A stretch of DNA of 64,000 nt from Pseudohaliea sp964438205 (GTDB taxonomy: Bacteria; Pseudomonadota; Gammaproteobacteria; Pseudomonadales; Halieaceae): positions 31,683 through 95,682 of the forward strand of contig CAYTJQ010000003.1 in assembly GCA_964438205.1 (NCBI GenBank). Direction: 5' to 3'. Shown here one piece after another: positions 17,158 to 26,710 of this stretch. Within the stretch, counting starts at the first letter, position 1. Every line of letters starts with the position of its first letter. The notes beneath the pieces were generated by a model that was not told the DNA's origin, made no database searches, and saw only the letters and a list, made by a program, of their open reading frames with translations. The position numbers were made by a program, and so were the translations under genes.

Positions 17158-17625
17158 ATGGAACAGGTTGATATCGGCATCGCAGAAAAGGATCGCAAGA
17201 CCATTGCAGAGGCCCTGAAGCGCCTCCTCGCCGATTCCTACACGCTCTACCTGCAGACGCACAACTTCCACTGGAACGTGACCGGCCCGCAGTTCCGAGA
17301 GCTGCACCTCATGTTCGAAGAGCACTACACGGAGCTGGCCACCGCTGTCGACGAGATCGCCGAGCGGATCCGGACCCTGGGCGTCGCAGCGCCGGGCACC
17401 TACCGGCAGTTCGCCGCGCTCTCGGCCATCGAGGAAGTGGACGAGATTCCGGCGGCCGCCGAGATGGTAGGCATCCTGACCCGCGGTCACGAGCAGGTCG
17501 TCAAGACCTGCCGCGAGGCGCTCGCCGCGGCACAGGCAGCGGACGATGAGTCGTCGGCGGCACTGATCTCGGACCGCATGCGCGTACACGAGAAAACTGC
17601 CTGGATGCTGCGCTCCATGCAATAA
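17158..17625 (+). CDS. dps: Dps ferritin-like DNA-protection protein
   Basis: The 155-residue protein forms the usual dodecamer that oxidises Fe2+ with H2O2 and shields DNA. Ferroxidase ligands are visible: H38 in NFHWNVTG, H50 and E54 in LHLMFEEHY, and D65/E69 in DEIAER. The length is typical, and the short N-terminus lacks a strongly basic DNA-binding tail. A GGGAGG ribosome site precedes the ATG at 17158; longer upstream reading frame is not coding. The upstream region (16969-17157) is AT-richer and includes a perfect 10-bp palindrome TAGCGCGCTA (17082-17091). I could not fit a convincing OxyR site. Confidence 0.93.
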   Translation: MEQVDIGIAEKDRKTIAEALKRLLADSYTLYLQTHNFHWNVTGPQFRELHLMFEEHYTELATAVDEIAERIRTLGVAAPGTYRQFAALSAIEEVDEIPAAAEMVGILTRGHEQVVKTCREALAAAQAADDESSAALISDRMRVHEKTAWMLRSMQ

Positions 17626-17639
17626 CCTGTGACGCCAGG

Positions 17640-18656
17640 CTACAGCTCGCCGAGGTCGACCAGGGTCCTGGCGCTTTCGAGGATCGCCTCCCGCGCCGGC
17701 ACCAGGTCGCGGCCGAGCAGGGCCCGCGCCCGGCTGTTGTCGAAGGCGCGGGTCTTGCCGAGCTCGGGGGCGATCTGCTTGAGCGTCGGGTTGAGCAGCG
17801 ACAGCGCGCGCACCAGCCAGTTGGGCAGTTCGCCTTTCGGCAGCTTGCGCGTCGGGTAGGCCTCCCGGAGCACATCGCCGATCTCCCGGAAACTGAGCAC
17901 GGATTCACCGAGGAGAAAACGGCGGCCCGCCGCCTCCGGATCGGTCATGGCGGCGACATGGGCGTCGGCCACGTCGCGCACGTCGACGATGCCGAAGGTG
18001 AGCTTCGGGTAGGCCGGCAGCCTGCCCTGCATGGGCTGGACGACCACCTGGAGGGATGCCGACACGTCACCGCTCATGGCCGGCCCGAGCACGACCACGG
18101 GGTTGATGCAGGCGAGTTCCAGGCCCGCGCCCTCGCCTTCCACGTACTCCCAGGCCGCCCGCTCCGCGAGGGTCTTGGAGCGCGTGTAGGCGGTGTTGTC
18201 TGCCAGGTTGTCGGGGTTCGACCAGTGGCTCTCGTCGAGCACCGCGGGGCGCTGGTCGCCCCAGCCGTAGGCGATGGCCGCCATGGACGAGGTCATCACC
18301 GCCCGGCGCACCCCCGCCGCCTTCGCCGCGCGCAGGGCGCGCAGCGCGCCCTCCCGGGCCGGCCGGATCAGCGTATCGGGGTCCTGCGGCAGGTTCGCCG
18401 GCAGCGGTGACGCCAGGTGCTGCAGGTAGTCGATCCCATCCATGGCCTCGGCCCAGCCGTCGTCGCCGGAAAGGTCCGCAGCGACGATCTCGATGGCGAT
18501 GTCGCGCCCGGCGTAGCGGCTGAGGGTGGTATTGAGCGCGGCGGCGCGCTCTGCACTGCGCGCCGTACCCCGTACCTCGTACCCGGCGTCGAGCAGCTTG
18601 AGCATCGTATGCGATGCGATGAAACCGGTCGCGCCGGTGACGAGTACCCTGGCCAT
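17640..18656 (-). CDS. Extended SDR: dihydroflavonol-reductase-like NAD(P)-dependent epimerase/dehydrogenase
   Basis: The 338-residue protein starts MARVLVTGATGFIASH, the NAD(P)-binding Rossmann motif (residues 7-14). The catalytic serine lies in RAVMTSSMAAIAYG and the YxxxK pair in AYTRSKTLAERAAW. The arrangement is that of extended short-chain dehydrogenases related to dihydroflavonol 4-reductase and other aldehyde or ketone reductases. The substrate cannot be deduced. The ATG at 18656 is chosen over one 15 bases upstream because it puts the Rossmann strand at the N-terminus. It converges with dps (14 bases between the stops). Confidence 0.85.
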   Translation of the reverse strand: MARVLVTGATGFIASHTMLKLLDAGYEVRGTARSAERAAALNTTLSRYAGRDIAIEIVAADLSGDDGWAEAMDGIDYLQHLASPLPANLPQDPDTLIRPAREGALRALRAAKAAGVRRAVMTSSMAAIAYGWGDQRPAVLDESHWSNPDNLADNTAYTRSKTLAERAAWEYVEGEGAGLELACINPVVVLGPAMSGDVSASLQVVVQPMQGRLPAYPKLTFGIVDVRDVADAHVAAMTDPEAAGRRFLLGESVLSFREIGDVLREAYPTRKLPKGELPNWLVRALSLLNPTLKQIAPELGKTRAFDNSRARALLGRDLVPAREAILESARTLVDLGEL

Positions 18657-18799
18657 GGGCGGTTCCCTCACTGCGAGCGTCCTGCCATGCTACACCCGCC
18701 CCCGGGGCCCAACCACCCTCGGCCGGTTCCTTACCCGGCCCCGGGGGAGGCCAGGGGCCCGACGCACTGATCGTCTCACGGATCGAAAGGACACCCGCC

Positions 18800-20959
18800 A
18801 TGCGCCGCCTCGCCCTGTTCCTCGCCATCGCCGCCGCCATCGGCCTGTTCTTCGCTCTCGGCCTCGACCGCTACCTCACCCTCGCCTACGCCCGCGAGAG
18901 CGTGGCGCAGTTCCAGGCCCTGCGGGAGAGCGAGCCGCTGGCGCTGATCGCCGGCTACTTCGCCGTCTATGTGACGGTGACGGCCCTGTCGCTGCCGGGC
19001 GCTGCGATCATGACCCTCGCCGGCGGCGCCCTCTTCGGCCTCGCCCAGGGCACGCTGATCGTCTCCTTCGCCTCGAGTATCGGCGCCCTGCTCGCCTTCC
19101 TCGTCGCGCGCTACCTGCTGCGCGCCGCGGTGCAGGACCGCTTCGGCGACCGGCTCCGGGCCATCAACGATGGCATGCGCCGCGACGGGGCCTTCTACCT
19201 GTTCACGCTGCGGCTGGTGCCGGTGTTTCCCTTCTTCATCATCAACCTGCTGATGGCGCTCACGCCGATCCGCGCCGGCACCTACTACCTCGTCAGCCAG
19301 GTCGGCATGCTGCCGGCGACGGTCGTCTACGTGAATGCGGGCACCCAGCTCGGGCAGCTGGAGAGCGCGAGCGGCATTCTCTCGCCGCAGCTCATCGCCT
19401 CCTTCGCCCTCCTCGGCCTGTTCCCGTTGCTGGCCCGCAAGCTGACGGAGGCGCTCAAGCGCCGCCGGGTCTACCGGCGCTGGCAGAAGCCGAAGCGCTT
19501 CGACCGCAACCTCGTGGTCATCGGCGCCGGGGCTGCCGGCCTCGTGTCCGCCTACATCGCCGCCACCGTGCGTTCGCGCGTGACCCTGGTCGAGGCGGGG
19601 GCCATGGGCGGGGACTGCCTGAACACGGGCTGTGTGCCGAGCAAGGCCCTGCTCGCCAGTGCCCGCCTCGCGGCGCGGCTGCGCGACGCGGAGCGCTACG
19701 GCATCCGCCCGGGGGGCGCACTCACGGTGGACTTCCCCACGGTGGTGCGGCGCGTGCAGTCGGTGATCCGGGCCATCGAGCCCCACGACAGCGCGGAGCG
19801 CTACGAGGGCCTGGGCGTCGATGTCGCGCGCGGCTACGCGCGGATCGTGGATCCCTGGACCGTCAGCATCCGCGACGAGGACGGGAACGAGCAGCGGCTG
19901 ACGAGCCGCGCCATCGTCGTCGCCGCCGGTGCCGCCCCGGTGGTCCCGCCCCTCCCCGGCCTCGATGCGGTGGAGTGCCTGACCAGCGAGACGCTCTGGG
20001 ATGCGATGGCGACCCGTCCAGAGCCGCCGAAACGGCTGGTCGTGCTCGGCGGCGGGCCCATCGGCTGCGAGCTCGCCCAGGCCTTTGCCCGGCTCGGCAG
20101 CCGGGTCACGGTGGTCGAGATGCTGCCGCGGCTGCTCGGCCGGGAGGATGAAGAGGCCGCCGGGGTCATCGCCGCGACCCTGGCTGCCGACGGCGTCAGC
20201 GTGCACACGGGCCACCGCGCCGTGCGCTGCGAACCCGGGGAGAACGGCGCGCCGGCTGTGCTGGTCACGGAGTGCGACGGTGCCGAGCACCGCCACGCCT
20301 TCGACACGCTGCTCTGCGCCATCGGCCGGCGGCCGCGGCTGACCGGTTACGGCCTCGAGGACCTCGGCATCGACACCGGTGCACCGCTGGTTGCCAACGA
20401 CTACCTCGAGACCCTGTACCCGAACATCTATGCGGCCGGCGACGTGGCCGGGCCCTACCAGTTCACCCATGTCGCCTCGCACCAGGCCTGGTACGCCGCG
20501 GTGAACGCGCTCTTCGGCCAGTTCAGGCGCTTCGCCGTCGACTACCGGGTCATCCCCCGGGTGACCTACACGGACCCGGAGGTGGCGAGCGTCGGGCTCA
20601 CGGAGGCGGAAGCGGCGGAGCGCGGCATCGCGGTCACCGTGACCCGCTACGACTTCGAGGATCTCGATCGCGCCATCGCCGACGGCCACACCGGCGGTTT
20701 CGTGAAGATACTCACCGCGCCCGGCAAGGACCGCATCCTGGGCGCCACGCTCGTGGGCGACCACGCGGGGGAACTGCTGGCCGAGGTGGTGCTGGCCATG
20801 AAATACAAGCTGGGGCTGAACAAGCTGCTGGGCACCATCCACGCCTACCCGACCTGGGCGGAAGCGAACAAGTTCGCCGCCGGCGCGTGGAAGAAGGCGC
20901 ACGCACCGGAGCGGGTGCTCGCGCTGCTGGAGCGCTACCACCGCTGGCGGCGGGGGTAG
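18800..20959 (+). CDS. Fusion of VTT/DedA-like membrane domain with FAD-dependent disulfide reductase
   Basis: The 719-residue protein joins two modules. Residues 1-225 form a TVP38/TMEM64 (VTT, SNARE-associated) membrane domain with LSLPGAAIMTLAGGALFG and RLVPVFPFFIINLLMAL. Residues 235-719 form a pyridine-nucleotide-disulfide reductase of the lipoamide dehydrogenase/mercuric reductase type. These include the FAD motif VVIGAGAAGLVSA, redox pair GGDCLNTGCVPSK (cysteines about 272 and 277), NAD motif VVLGGGPIGCELAQAF, YAAGDVAG, and the dimer-interface THAYPTWAEANK-like end (HAYPTWAE). The frame is uninterrupted, so the fusion is real. It likely couples a cytosolic flavin reductase to the inner membrane; the substrate is unknown. 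There is no MerA C-terminal cysteine pair. Confidence 0.88.
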   Translation: MRRLALFLAIAAAIGLFFALGLDRYLTLAYARESVAQFQALRESEPLALIAGYFAVYVTVTALSLPGAAIMTLAGGALFGLAQGTLIVSFASSIGALLAFLVARYLLRAAVQDRFGDRLRAINDGMRRDGAFYLFTLRLVPVFPFFIINLLMALTPIRAGTYYLVSQVGMLPATVVYVNAGTQLGQLESASGILSPQLIASFALLGLFPLLARKLTEALKRRRVYRRWQKPKRFDRNLVVIGAGAAGLVSAYIAATVRSRVTLVEAGAMGGDCLNTGCVPSKALLASARLAARLRDAERYGIRPGGALTVDFPTVVRRVQSVIRAIEPHDSAERYEGLGVDVARGYARIVDPWTVSIRDEDGNEQRLTSRAIVVAAGAAPVVPPLPGLDAVECLTSETLWDAMATRPEPPKRLVVLGGGPIGCELAQAFARLGSRVTVVEMLPRLLGREDEEAAGVIAATLAADGVSVHTGHRAVRCEPGENGAPAVLVTECDGAEHRHAFDTLLCAIGRRPRLTGYGLEDLGIDTGAPLVANDYLETLYPNIYAAGDVAGPYQFTHVASHQAWYAAVNALFGQFRRFAVDYRVIPRVTYTDPEVASVGLTEAEAAERGIAVTVTRYDFEDLDRAIADGHTGGFVKILTAPGKDRILGATLVGDHAGELLAEVVLAMKYKLGLNKLLGTIHAYPTWAEANKFAAGAWKKAHAPERVLALLERYHRWRRG

Positions 20960-20977
20960 CGGGTACCTCGGGAGCGC

Positions 20978-21637
20978 CTAGCGCGGCGGGTCCACCCGCC
21001 CGGCGCTCGAGCCGTTGACCCGGTACCAGCCCGCGATGGAGTAGCGCGGGCGTGCTGCCGGGAGCACTTCGTGGGGAACTTCCTCGGACAGGAAGGTGAC
21101 CAGCGTCCCCTGCAGCGGCGTCACCCGCAGCCCCTCGCGGTCGTCGGCGCCCCGGTACAACACCAGTTCACCGCCGTCGACCGGCCCCCAGCCGGGGTTC
21201 AGGTAGGCGACCAGGGACAGGACGCGGTTCGCCTCACCGCGGAAGGCGTCGACGTGCCGGCGGTAGAAGTCCCCCGGACCGTAACAGGCGTAGTGGCTCT
21301 CGAAGGAGAAGAGGCCGAGGAGCAGGTGGCGGTTCAGTGCCTCGCGCAGCCGGCCGGTCCAGGCGACCCAGGCCGCGGCCGCCGGTGAAGCACCCCGAAT
21401 CCAGCAGATGGCGTCGCTGCGCACGAAACGGTTGAGCCTGTGGTCGCCGGCCCGGCCGACCCCGGCGCGCCGGAAGGCCTGTGCCGGCAGCGCCGACACC
21501 TCGCTGCGGAGCGACGCCGCGAGATCCTCCGGCAGGGCACCGTGACGAATACTGTAGCCGCGCTCCCGCAGGTCGGCGGCTACGGCCGCGAAGAGGGTCT
21601 CGTCGCCCCCACCGCTGGTGGCTGGCTGCGCTGGCAT
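20978..21637 (-). CDS. 2-oxoglutarate/Fe(II)-dependent prolyl-hydroxylase-like oxygenase
   Basis: The 219-residue protein is a double-stranded beta-helix dioxygenase. The iron ligands are H128 and D130 in HVDAFRG and H189 in VPHEVLP; R198 in RYSIAGWYR would bind 2-oxoglutarate. The order and spacing match the prolyl 4-hydroxylase / PKHD group that acts on proteins or small molecules. The region before the HxD (YACYGPGDFYRRH) is also typical of P4H-like enzymes. The target is unknown. It is convergent with the VTT-reductase fusion gene and is followed on the same strand by no close partner. Confidence 0.87.
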   Translation of the reverse strand: MPAQPATSGGGDETLFAAVAADLRERGYSIRHGALPEDLAASLRSEVSALPAQAFRRAGVGRAGDHRLNRFVRSDAICWIRGASPAAAAWVAWTGRLREALNRHLLLGLFSFESHYACYGPGDFYRRHVDAFRGEANRVLSLVAYLNPGWGPVDGGELVLYRGADDREGLRVTPLQGTLVTFLSEEVPHEVLPAARPRYSIAGWYRVNGSSAGRVDPPR

Positions 21638-21714
21638 GGATCGATCTCGACAGGGGCGGCGGTCGGCCGGTGTTGCCTTTTACGCCGATCCCGACCCCGT
21701 GGCAAGCACCGCCG

Positions 21715-22395
21715 TCAGCGGTCGTCGTGCTCCGGCAGGTTCGCCGCGATCTCGTCCGCCAGCTCGGGTTGCTCCCGGTAGACGTCCTCGACGCTGCGCC
21801 ACCGCCGCTCCCGCTCGTCGTAGCAGCGGATATCGCCGTGGCCGATGTCGTAGATCCAGCCGTGAAGTTCCAGGGCATCGCTGGCGATGGCCGCAGCCAC
21901 CGCGGGGTGGGTCATGAGGTGGCGCAGCTGCAACACCACGTTCTCTTCCGTCAGCTCCGAGAGGTGCTCGCCGCGGATGCCGCCGTGCCGCGCCCGCACC
22001 GTGGCGACCGCCGCCAGCGTGTGGCCGAGCCAGTCACTCGTATGCGGGAGTTCGCCGAGGTCCTCCGGTGCCATGGCGCCCTTGATGGCACCGCAGTCCG
22101 TGTGCCCGCAGACCACGACGTGCTTCACCCGGAGCGCGGACACGGCGTACTCGATGGCGGCCGTGGTGCCACCCGCATGGCGCTCGTGCGGCGGCACGAT
22201 GTTGCCCGCGTTGCGGATGATGAACAGGTCACCGGGTGCCGCCTGGGTTACGAGGTTGGGGTCGATGCGGGAATCGGAGCAGGTGATGAAGAGGATCCGC
22301 GGGTTCTGCGCACTCGACAGTTCCGTGAACAGCTCCTGCCGTTCCGGGAAGATCTCGGTCTTGAACTTGTATACCCCGGCCAGCAGCTTGCGCAT
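21715..22395 (-). CDS. Beta-class carbonic anhydrase
   Basis: The 226-residue cytosolic zinc enzyme interconverts CO2 and bicarbonate. Zinc ligands C39 (with D41 and R43 in TCSDSR), H98 and C101 (GHTDCGA) are all present. Family stretches APGDLFIIRNAGNIV and GGTTAAIEYAV are conserved. The length suits the plant/bacterial beta type. A TATACT hexamer on the minus strand around 22442-22447 could be its -10 element. It is divergent from the propeller diguanylate cyclase; the shared 209-base intergenic region holds no other gene that I can see. Confidence 0.92.
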   Translation of the reverse strand: MRKLLAGVYKFKTEIFPERQELFTELSSAQNPRILFITCSDSRIDPNLVTQAAPGDLFIIRNAGNIVPPHERHAGGTTAAIEYAVSALRVKHVVVCGHTDCGAIKGAMAPEDLGELPHTSDWLGHTLAAVATVRARHGGIRGEHLSELTEENVVLQLRHLMTHPAVAAAIASDALELHGWIYDIGHGDIRCYDERERRWRSVEDVYREQPELADEIAANLPEHDDR

Positions 22396-22604
22396 CCCAC
22401 CCCCGAAAGCCCCGCGGCTACCTGTGGTTCCTGCAGCAGGGAGTATAACAGGGGTGCCGCAGCGGCTGTTCTCTTGCGCTGCCTGCCGGGTTATCCTGCG
22501 GGCCGCTTGAGGGGGCGGCAGACATCAAGAGCAATAATGCAGATTCCCAGTGTCCTGAGTCAGACGTTCGCGGTATATCAGCGTGCCAGCCCGGCTCGCG
22601 GGCA

Positions 22605-25592
22605 ATGCGCGCCGTGCGGGCAATGGCCGTAGCTCTTGCCAATAGGCGCAACGCGGCCCGCGGGCCGGGTCTGCCCTGGCTACTGCGCGCCGTCCTGTGC
22701 CTGCCGCTGCTGTGGCTCGCCCTCGGCTCCGCCGGCAGCCTGGCGCTGCAGCATGAGCGCAGTCCGAGCCAGTTCCTCGTACGCCAGTATGAGCGCGAGC
22801 ACGGCCTGCCCTCGGAAACGGTCTGGATGGCGCGCCAGGGACCGTCGGGCTACCTCTGGCTGGCGACCCGCCGTGGCCTCGTGCGCTTCGACGGCCTCAA
22901 CTTCACCGTTTTCAACGCCGAGACCCACCCGGCTTTCACCAACAGCGATGTGCGGGTGATCGAGTGGACGAACGACGGGCAGCTGTGGATCGGCACCTAC
23001 GGGGGCGGCGCGCTGCGCATGAACGGCGACCGCTTTACGCCGGTCACCCGCGAGGACGGCCTCGCCAGCGACACCGTCTACGACATCCACGTCGCCGACG
23101 ACGGCACCGTCTGGTTCGCCACCGGCAGCGGCGTGAGCCGCTACCGGGACGGCGAGTTCCGGTCCTGGACCGAAGCGGAAGGGCTGGCGACCAACCGCCT
23201 GTTCCAGATCGCGGAAGGCGGCGATGGCGTGCTCTGGTTCAGCAGCCTCACCAGCGGCCTCTCCGTCTTCGACGGCGAGGGCTTCCGGGCCGTCGGCGTT
23301 GCCGAGGGGCTCGACTCGCCTCAGGTGCTGCTGCTGCATCGCGACGCCGACCTCGGCATCGTTGCCGGCACCCAGCCCGGCGGCCTCTATCGCCTCGGCG
23401 ACGACGGCGGCATCGATGCGCTCGGCCTCGGCGAGCCGCTCCCGGTGCAGGCCCTGCTTCGGGATGACGAGGGAACGCTCTGGCTGGGCACCTATGGCCA
23501 GGGGCTCTGGCGCCAGTGGGCGGACGGGCGACGGCAGCGCTTTCCCCTGCCGGGCGCGGGGCTGGTCTTCGACCTGACCGAGGACCGGGACGGGAATCTC
23601 TGGGCGTCCACGGTGCGCGGCCTGTTCCGCATCCGCGACAGCGCTTTCCTGCCCTTCGGCGAGGCGGAGGGCGCTTCCGACGCCGCTTTCGTCGTCGCCG
23701 TCGACGGCGAGGGCAACGTCCTGGCCGGCGCCGAGAACGCCGGGCTGTTCCGCATCACCAGGGACGGCCGCACCGGCGAGCCCTGGCCGATGCTCGCCGG
23801 GCAGAGCGTGTCGTCGCTGCTGCTGCGGGACAACGGAGAGCTCTGGGTGGGCACCTTCGGCAATGGCCTCATGCGCTTCGCCGACAGCGCGGGGGGCCGG
23901 CTCATCGGCACCGTGGACGGCCTCGCCGGCAGGCACATCCTGGCGATGGTCGAGCGCGCGGACGGCAGCATCTGGATCGCCTCCGACGGCGGTGTCGACC
24001 GCTGGCGGGACGGGGCGGTCGAGCCGGCGCCGCTGCAGCGGGCCGTCTCCGGAACGCTCGTGCGGCATTTCCGTGAAACGCGCGACGGCACGCTCTGGCT
24101 CGGGACCAACGACGGGCTCCTCGCCTGGGACGGCCGATCGACGCGGCGCTGGACCCGCGACGACGGCCTGGCCGGCAACATCGTCGTCGCCATCCACGAG
24201 GACCCCCGGGGCGTCCTGTGGATCGGCAGCCGTGACGGCGGCCTGACCCGTCGCGAGGGAGAGACGCTGTTTGCCTTCGGTGCGGAGCAGGGCCTGCCCC
24301 AGCCCTCCGTGCAGGCCATTCTCGAGGATGGCGACGGCGGGCTCTGGCTATCGGGTGGCGAGGGACTCACCTGGGCCGACCGCGACAGCCTGGATGCGGT
24401 GGCCCGGGGCGATGCCGCCGAGGCGACCGCCCGGGTGCTCCGCGAGAGCGACGGACTGCGCTCGGCCCAGTTCCAGGGCGGCTTCCAGCCCGCCGGCGCC
24501 ACCGGCCCGGATGGCCGCCTCTGGCTGCCGACCAACGGCGGGGTCATCGGCTTTGACCCGGGGGTGGTACTTGCGCCCACGCCGCGGCTGCAGAGCTATA
24601 TCGAGGCGGTGCGGGTCAACGGCGAACCGGTAGCGCTGAGCCGACCGCTCACCCTGCCGGCCTCGCTGAACAGCCTGGAGATCGATTACACCGCGCCACA
24701 GCTTTCCAACGCCGAGAACGTGCGCTTCCGCTACCGGGTCGGCGACGAGGGCGAATGGCAGGACGCCGGAACCCGGCGAACGGCCTACTTCACGTCACTG
24801 CCCGCGGGCGGACAGGTCTTCACGGTGCAGGCGAAAACCGGCGCCGGCGCCTTCCCCGAGCCCAATGGCGACAGCGCGCGGCTCCTCCTCGACCGCACGC
24901 CACGCTGGTACGAAACGCCCTGGGCACCCGTGGGCGCCGCGCTGCTGCTCGCGCTGGTGCTTGGCCTCGGTTACCGGCTCCTCGACCGGCGCGCCCGGGG
25001 CCGGGAGCAGCGCCTCGAGCAGCTGGTGAACCGCCGCACCGAGGAGCTGCAGGCCGCGCTCGCCAAGGTGGAGGAGATCTCGCGTATCGACAGCCTCACC
25101 GGCGTCGCCAACCGGCGCTACTTCGAGGAGCGGCTGGCGGCGACCTGGAAGATGGCCGCACGGGCGGTGCGGCCGGTGAGCGTCATCATGCTCGACATCG
25201 ACCGCTTCAAGCAGTTCAACGACAGCCTGGGCCACCAGGCCGGGGACGAATGCCTGCGCCAGATCGCCGAGGGCCTCCAGGGCGGCCTGCTGCGCGACAA
25301 CGACCTGGTGGCGCGCTATGGCGGCGAGGAGTTCGTGATCCTGCTCTACGACGCCGACGGCGATGGTGCGGCACGCGTGGCGCGCCGGATCATCGAGCAG
25401 GTGGACGCGCTGAAGCTGCGCCACCCCGAGAGCGACGTCTCTCCCTATGTGACCGTCAGCCTCGGCTGTGCCACCGCCCGCGCCGGGGAACTGGAAGACC
25501 CGTACGTCCTGGTGGACCGGGCCGACCGGGCACTCTACGACGCCAAGCGCGCCGGCCGCAGCCAGCTCAAGGTGTTCGCGACCTCCGCCTGA
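22605..25592 (+). CDS. Beta-propeller sensor diguanylate cyclase (Reg_prop / Y_Y_Y / GGDEF)
   Basis: This 995-residue inner-membrane signalling protein makes c-di-GMP. An N-terminal signal/membrane segment (about 20-48) precedes a periplasmic sensor of repeated two-component-regulator propeller blades (GYLWLATRRGLVRFDG, GQLWIGTYGGGALRM, GTVWFATGSGVSRY and so on, about 60-620). A Y_Y_Y-like domain (about 665-765) and one transmembrane helix (near 775-795) follow. A short coiled coil leads to a GGDEF domain with active-site GGEEF near residue 908 and an intact RxxD inhibitory site (RDND) five residues before it. The propeller may sense a saccharide or other envelope ligand. The start is uncertain between ATG codons at 22605 and 22623. 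Confidence 0.92.
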   Translation: MRAVRAMAVALANRRNAARGPGLPWLLRAVLCLPLLWLALGSAGSLALQHERSPSQFLVRQYEREHGLPSETVWMARQGPSGYLWLATRRGLVRFDGLNFTVFNAETHPAFTNSDVRVIEWTNDGQLWIGTYGGGALRMNGDRFTPVTREDGLASDTVYDIHVADDGTVWFATGSGVSRYRDGEFRSWTEAEGLATNRLFQIAEGGDGVLWFSSLTSGLSVFDGEGFRAVGVAEGLDSPQVLLLHRDADLGIVAGTQPGGLYRLGDDGGIDALGLGEPLPVQALLRDDEGTLWLGTYGQGLWRQWADGRRQRFPLPGAGLVFDLTEDRDGNLWASTVRGLFRIRDSAFLPFGEAEGASDAAFVVAVDGEGNVLAGAENAGLFRITRDGRTGEPWPMLAGQSVSSLLLRDNGELWVGTFGNGLMRFADSAGGRLIGTVDGLAGRHILAMVERADGSIWIASDGGVDRWRDGAVEPAPLQRAVSGTLVRHFRETRDGTLWLGTNDGLLAWDGRSTRRWTRDDGLAGNIVVAIHEDPRGVLWIGSRDGGLTRREGETLFAFGAEQGLPQPSVQAILEDGDGGLWLSGGEGLTWADRDSLDAVARGDAAEATARVLRESDGLRSAQFQGGFQPAGATGPDGRLWLPTNGGVIGFDPGVVLAPTPRLQSYIEAVRVNGEPVALSRPLTLPASLNSLEIDYTAPQLSNAENVRFRYRVGDEGEWQDAGTRRTAYFTSLPAGGQVFTVQAKTGAGAFPEPNGDSARLLLDRTPRWYETPWAPVGAALLLALVLGLGYRLLDRRARGREQRLEQLVNRRTEELQAALAKVEEISRIDSLTGVANRRYFEERLAATWKMAARAVRPVSVIMLDIDRFKQFNDSLGHQAGDECLRQIAEGLQGGLLRDNDLVARYGGEEFVILLYDADGDGAARVARRIIEQVDALKLRHPESDVSPYVTVSLGCATARAGELEDPYVLVDRADRALYDAKRAGRSQLKVFATSA

Positions 25593-25621
25593 CCCGCCCC
25601 CGGAAGAGACGGGCCGGTCCA

Positions 25622-26632
25622 TCAACGACGGGCAAGGGCCGTGCTGTCGACGGTGTAGCGGCGCAGTGTCTGCCGCGCCTCGGCGACAGCCGCAGCGAGG
25701 GTCCACTCGCCACTCGCCAGCGCATCGGCGTGGCCGAGAAAGTCCGCGTACATGGCCTCCGGCTCGCCCTCCAGGGTCAGCCCGATCTCGCCCTGCTCCC
25801 GTTCCAGGCGCGTCCACAGCTCGCGCACAGCGGCCCAGTAGTCGGCGGTATCCCGCCAGTAGTCTTCGGCAATGGCCACCGCAAAGTCCCCGTTCTTCTG
25901 GTAGCGATTGACGCCGACCTCCCGCACCAGCGGCGCGGGACCCGCCCCGCCGAGGCGCAGCTTGGTGTTGTCCTGTTCGTGCACCCAGCCCGCGGGCGTG
26001 AGGGCGTGACGGTTCACCGCCCGGATCGCATCGTAGTCGTCGCGCTTGGTCGCGTCGCGGCGCGGCAGCGGGCGCAGGGCCGGCTCGGAGGTCCAGGCAG
26101 CCGTGCCCCGGTCGTGGCGCCAGTCACCGAGGGCGGCATAACGGGGACTGTCATCGACCTGGTAAACGAACTGTGCCCAGCGGCCATCGGCCTCCCCGGG
26201 ATCGAGATCGCGGCGGCGCCAGCGGTTGTCACCCAGGTAGTCGAAGACGTAAGCGGGCTCGTAGACCCACTTCTGCCGCCAGTGCTTGACCGGGAGCTGT
26301 CCGCCATCGGCACCGACGACAAGGATATGCTGCAGTTCGATCAACCCCGGTTCGTCGCGGATGACCCGCACCACCTCGAACGCCCCGGAATGATAGGGCT
26401 CGGCGGGCGTATAGGCGGCGTCGAAACTGACCGTCTCCTCGAAATCGAAGGTCACGGCATAGTCCCCGGCCATCGCGAGGATCGCCGCGCGGTCTGCGGC
26501 GGGCGGCGCCTCGGCGGTAGCAAGGCCGCCCGGGCCGCCGCTCGCGCAACCGCCGAGGGTGGTGAGCAGCAGCGTTGCCAGCAGCCCCGCCGCCAGCTTC
26601 AGGGGACGCCGGGCCCCGGTCGTGGTGTGCAT
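25622..26632 (-). CDS. DUF6607-like lipoprotein, probably iron-regulated
   Basis: The 336-residue predicted lipoprotein has a lipobox LGGC with C29 as the lipidated residue. The mature part begins with the family-like ILAMAGDYAVTFDFEETV and continues with HWRQKWVYEP, YLGDNRWRRRDL, WAQFVYQVDDSPRY and GWVHEQDNTKL. I recognise it as the DUF6607 family, of unknown function. The ATG at 26632 is chosen because it directly precedes the signal sequence. A Fur-like box lies about 80 bases upstream (26711-26725), so the gene may be expressed under iron limitation. It converges with the propeller cyclase gene. Confidence 0.7.
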   Translation of the reverse strand: MHTTTGARRPLKLAAGLLATLLLTTLGGCASGGPGGLATAEAPPAADRAAILAMAGDYAVTFDFEETVSFDAAYTPAEPYHSGAFEVVRVIRDEPGLIELQHILVVGADGGQLPVKHWRQKWVYEPAYVFDYLGDNRWRRRDLDPGEADGRWAQFVYQVDDSPRYAALGDWRHDRGTAAWTSEPALRPLPRRDATKRDDYDAIRAVNRHALTPAGWVHEQDNTKLRLGGAGPAPLVREVGVNRYQKNGDFAVAIAEDYWRDTADYWAAVRELWTRLEREQGEIGLTLEGEPEAMYADFLGHADALASGEWTLAAAVAEARQTLRRYTVDSTALARR

Positions 26633-26710
26633 CGTTATCGATCTCCCTGTTGCGTGTCTGTCGCAGCCACCGCGTACCCGGCAGCACCCATGAACGAACA
26701 CGAAATTGAA

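Noticed and set aside
18776..20941. Long minus-strand open frame opposite the VTT-reductase fusion
   Set aside because: The plus-strand frame has clear FAD, NAD and redox-cysteine motifs; the minus frame has none.
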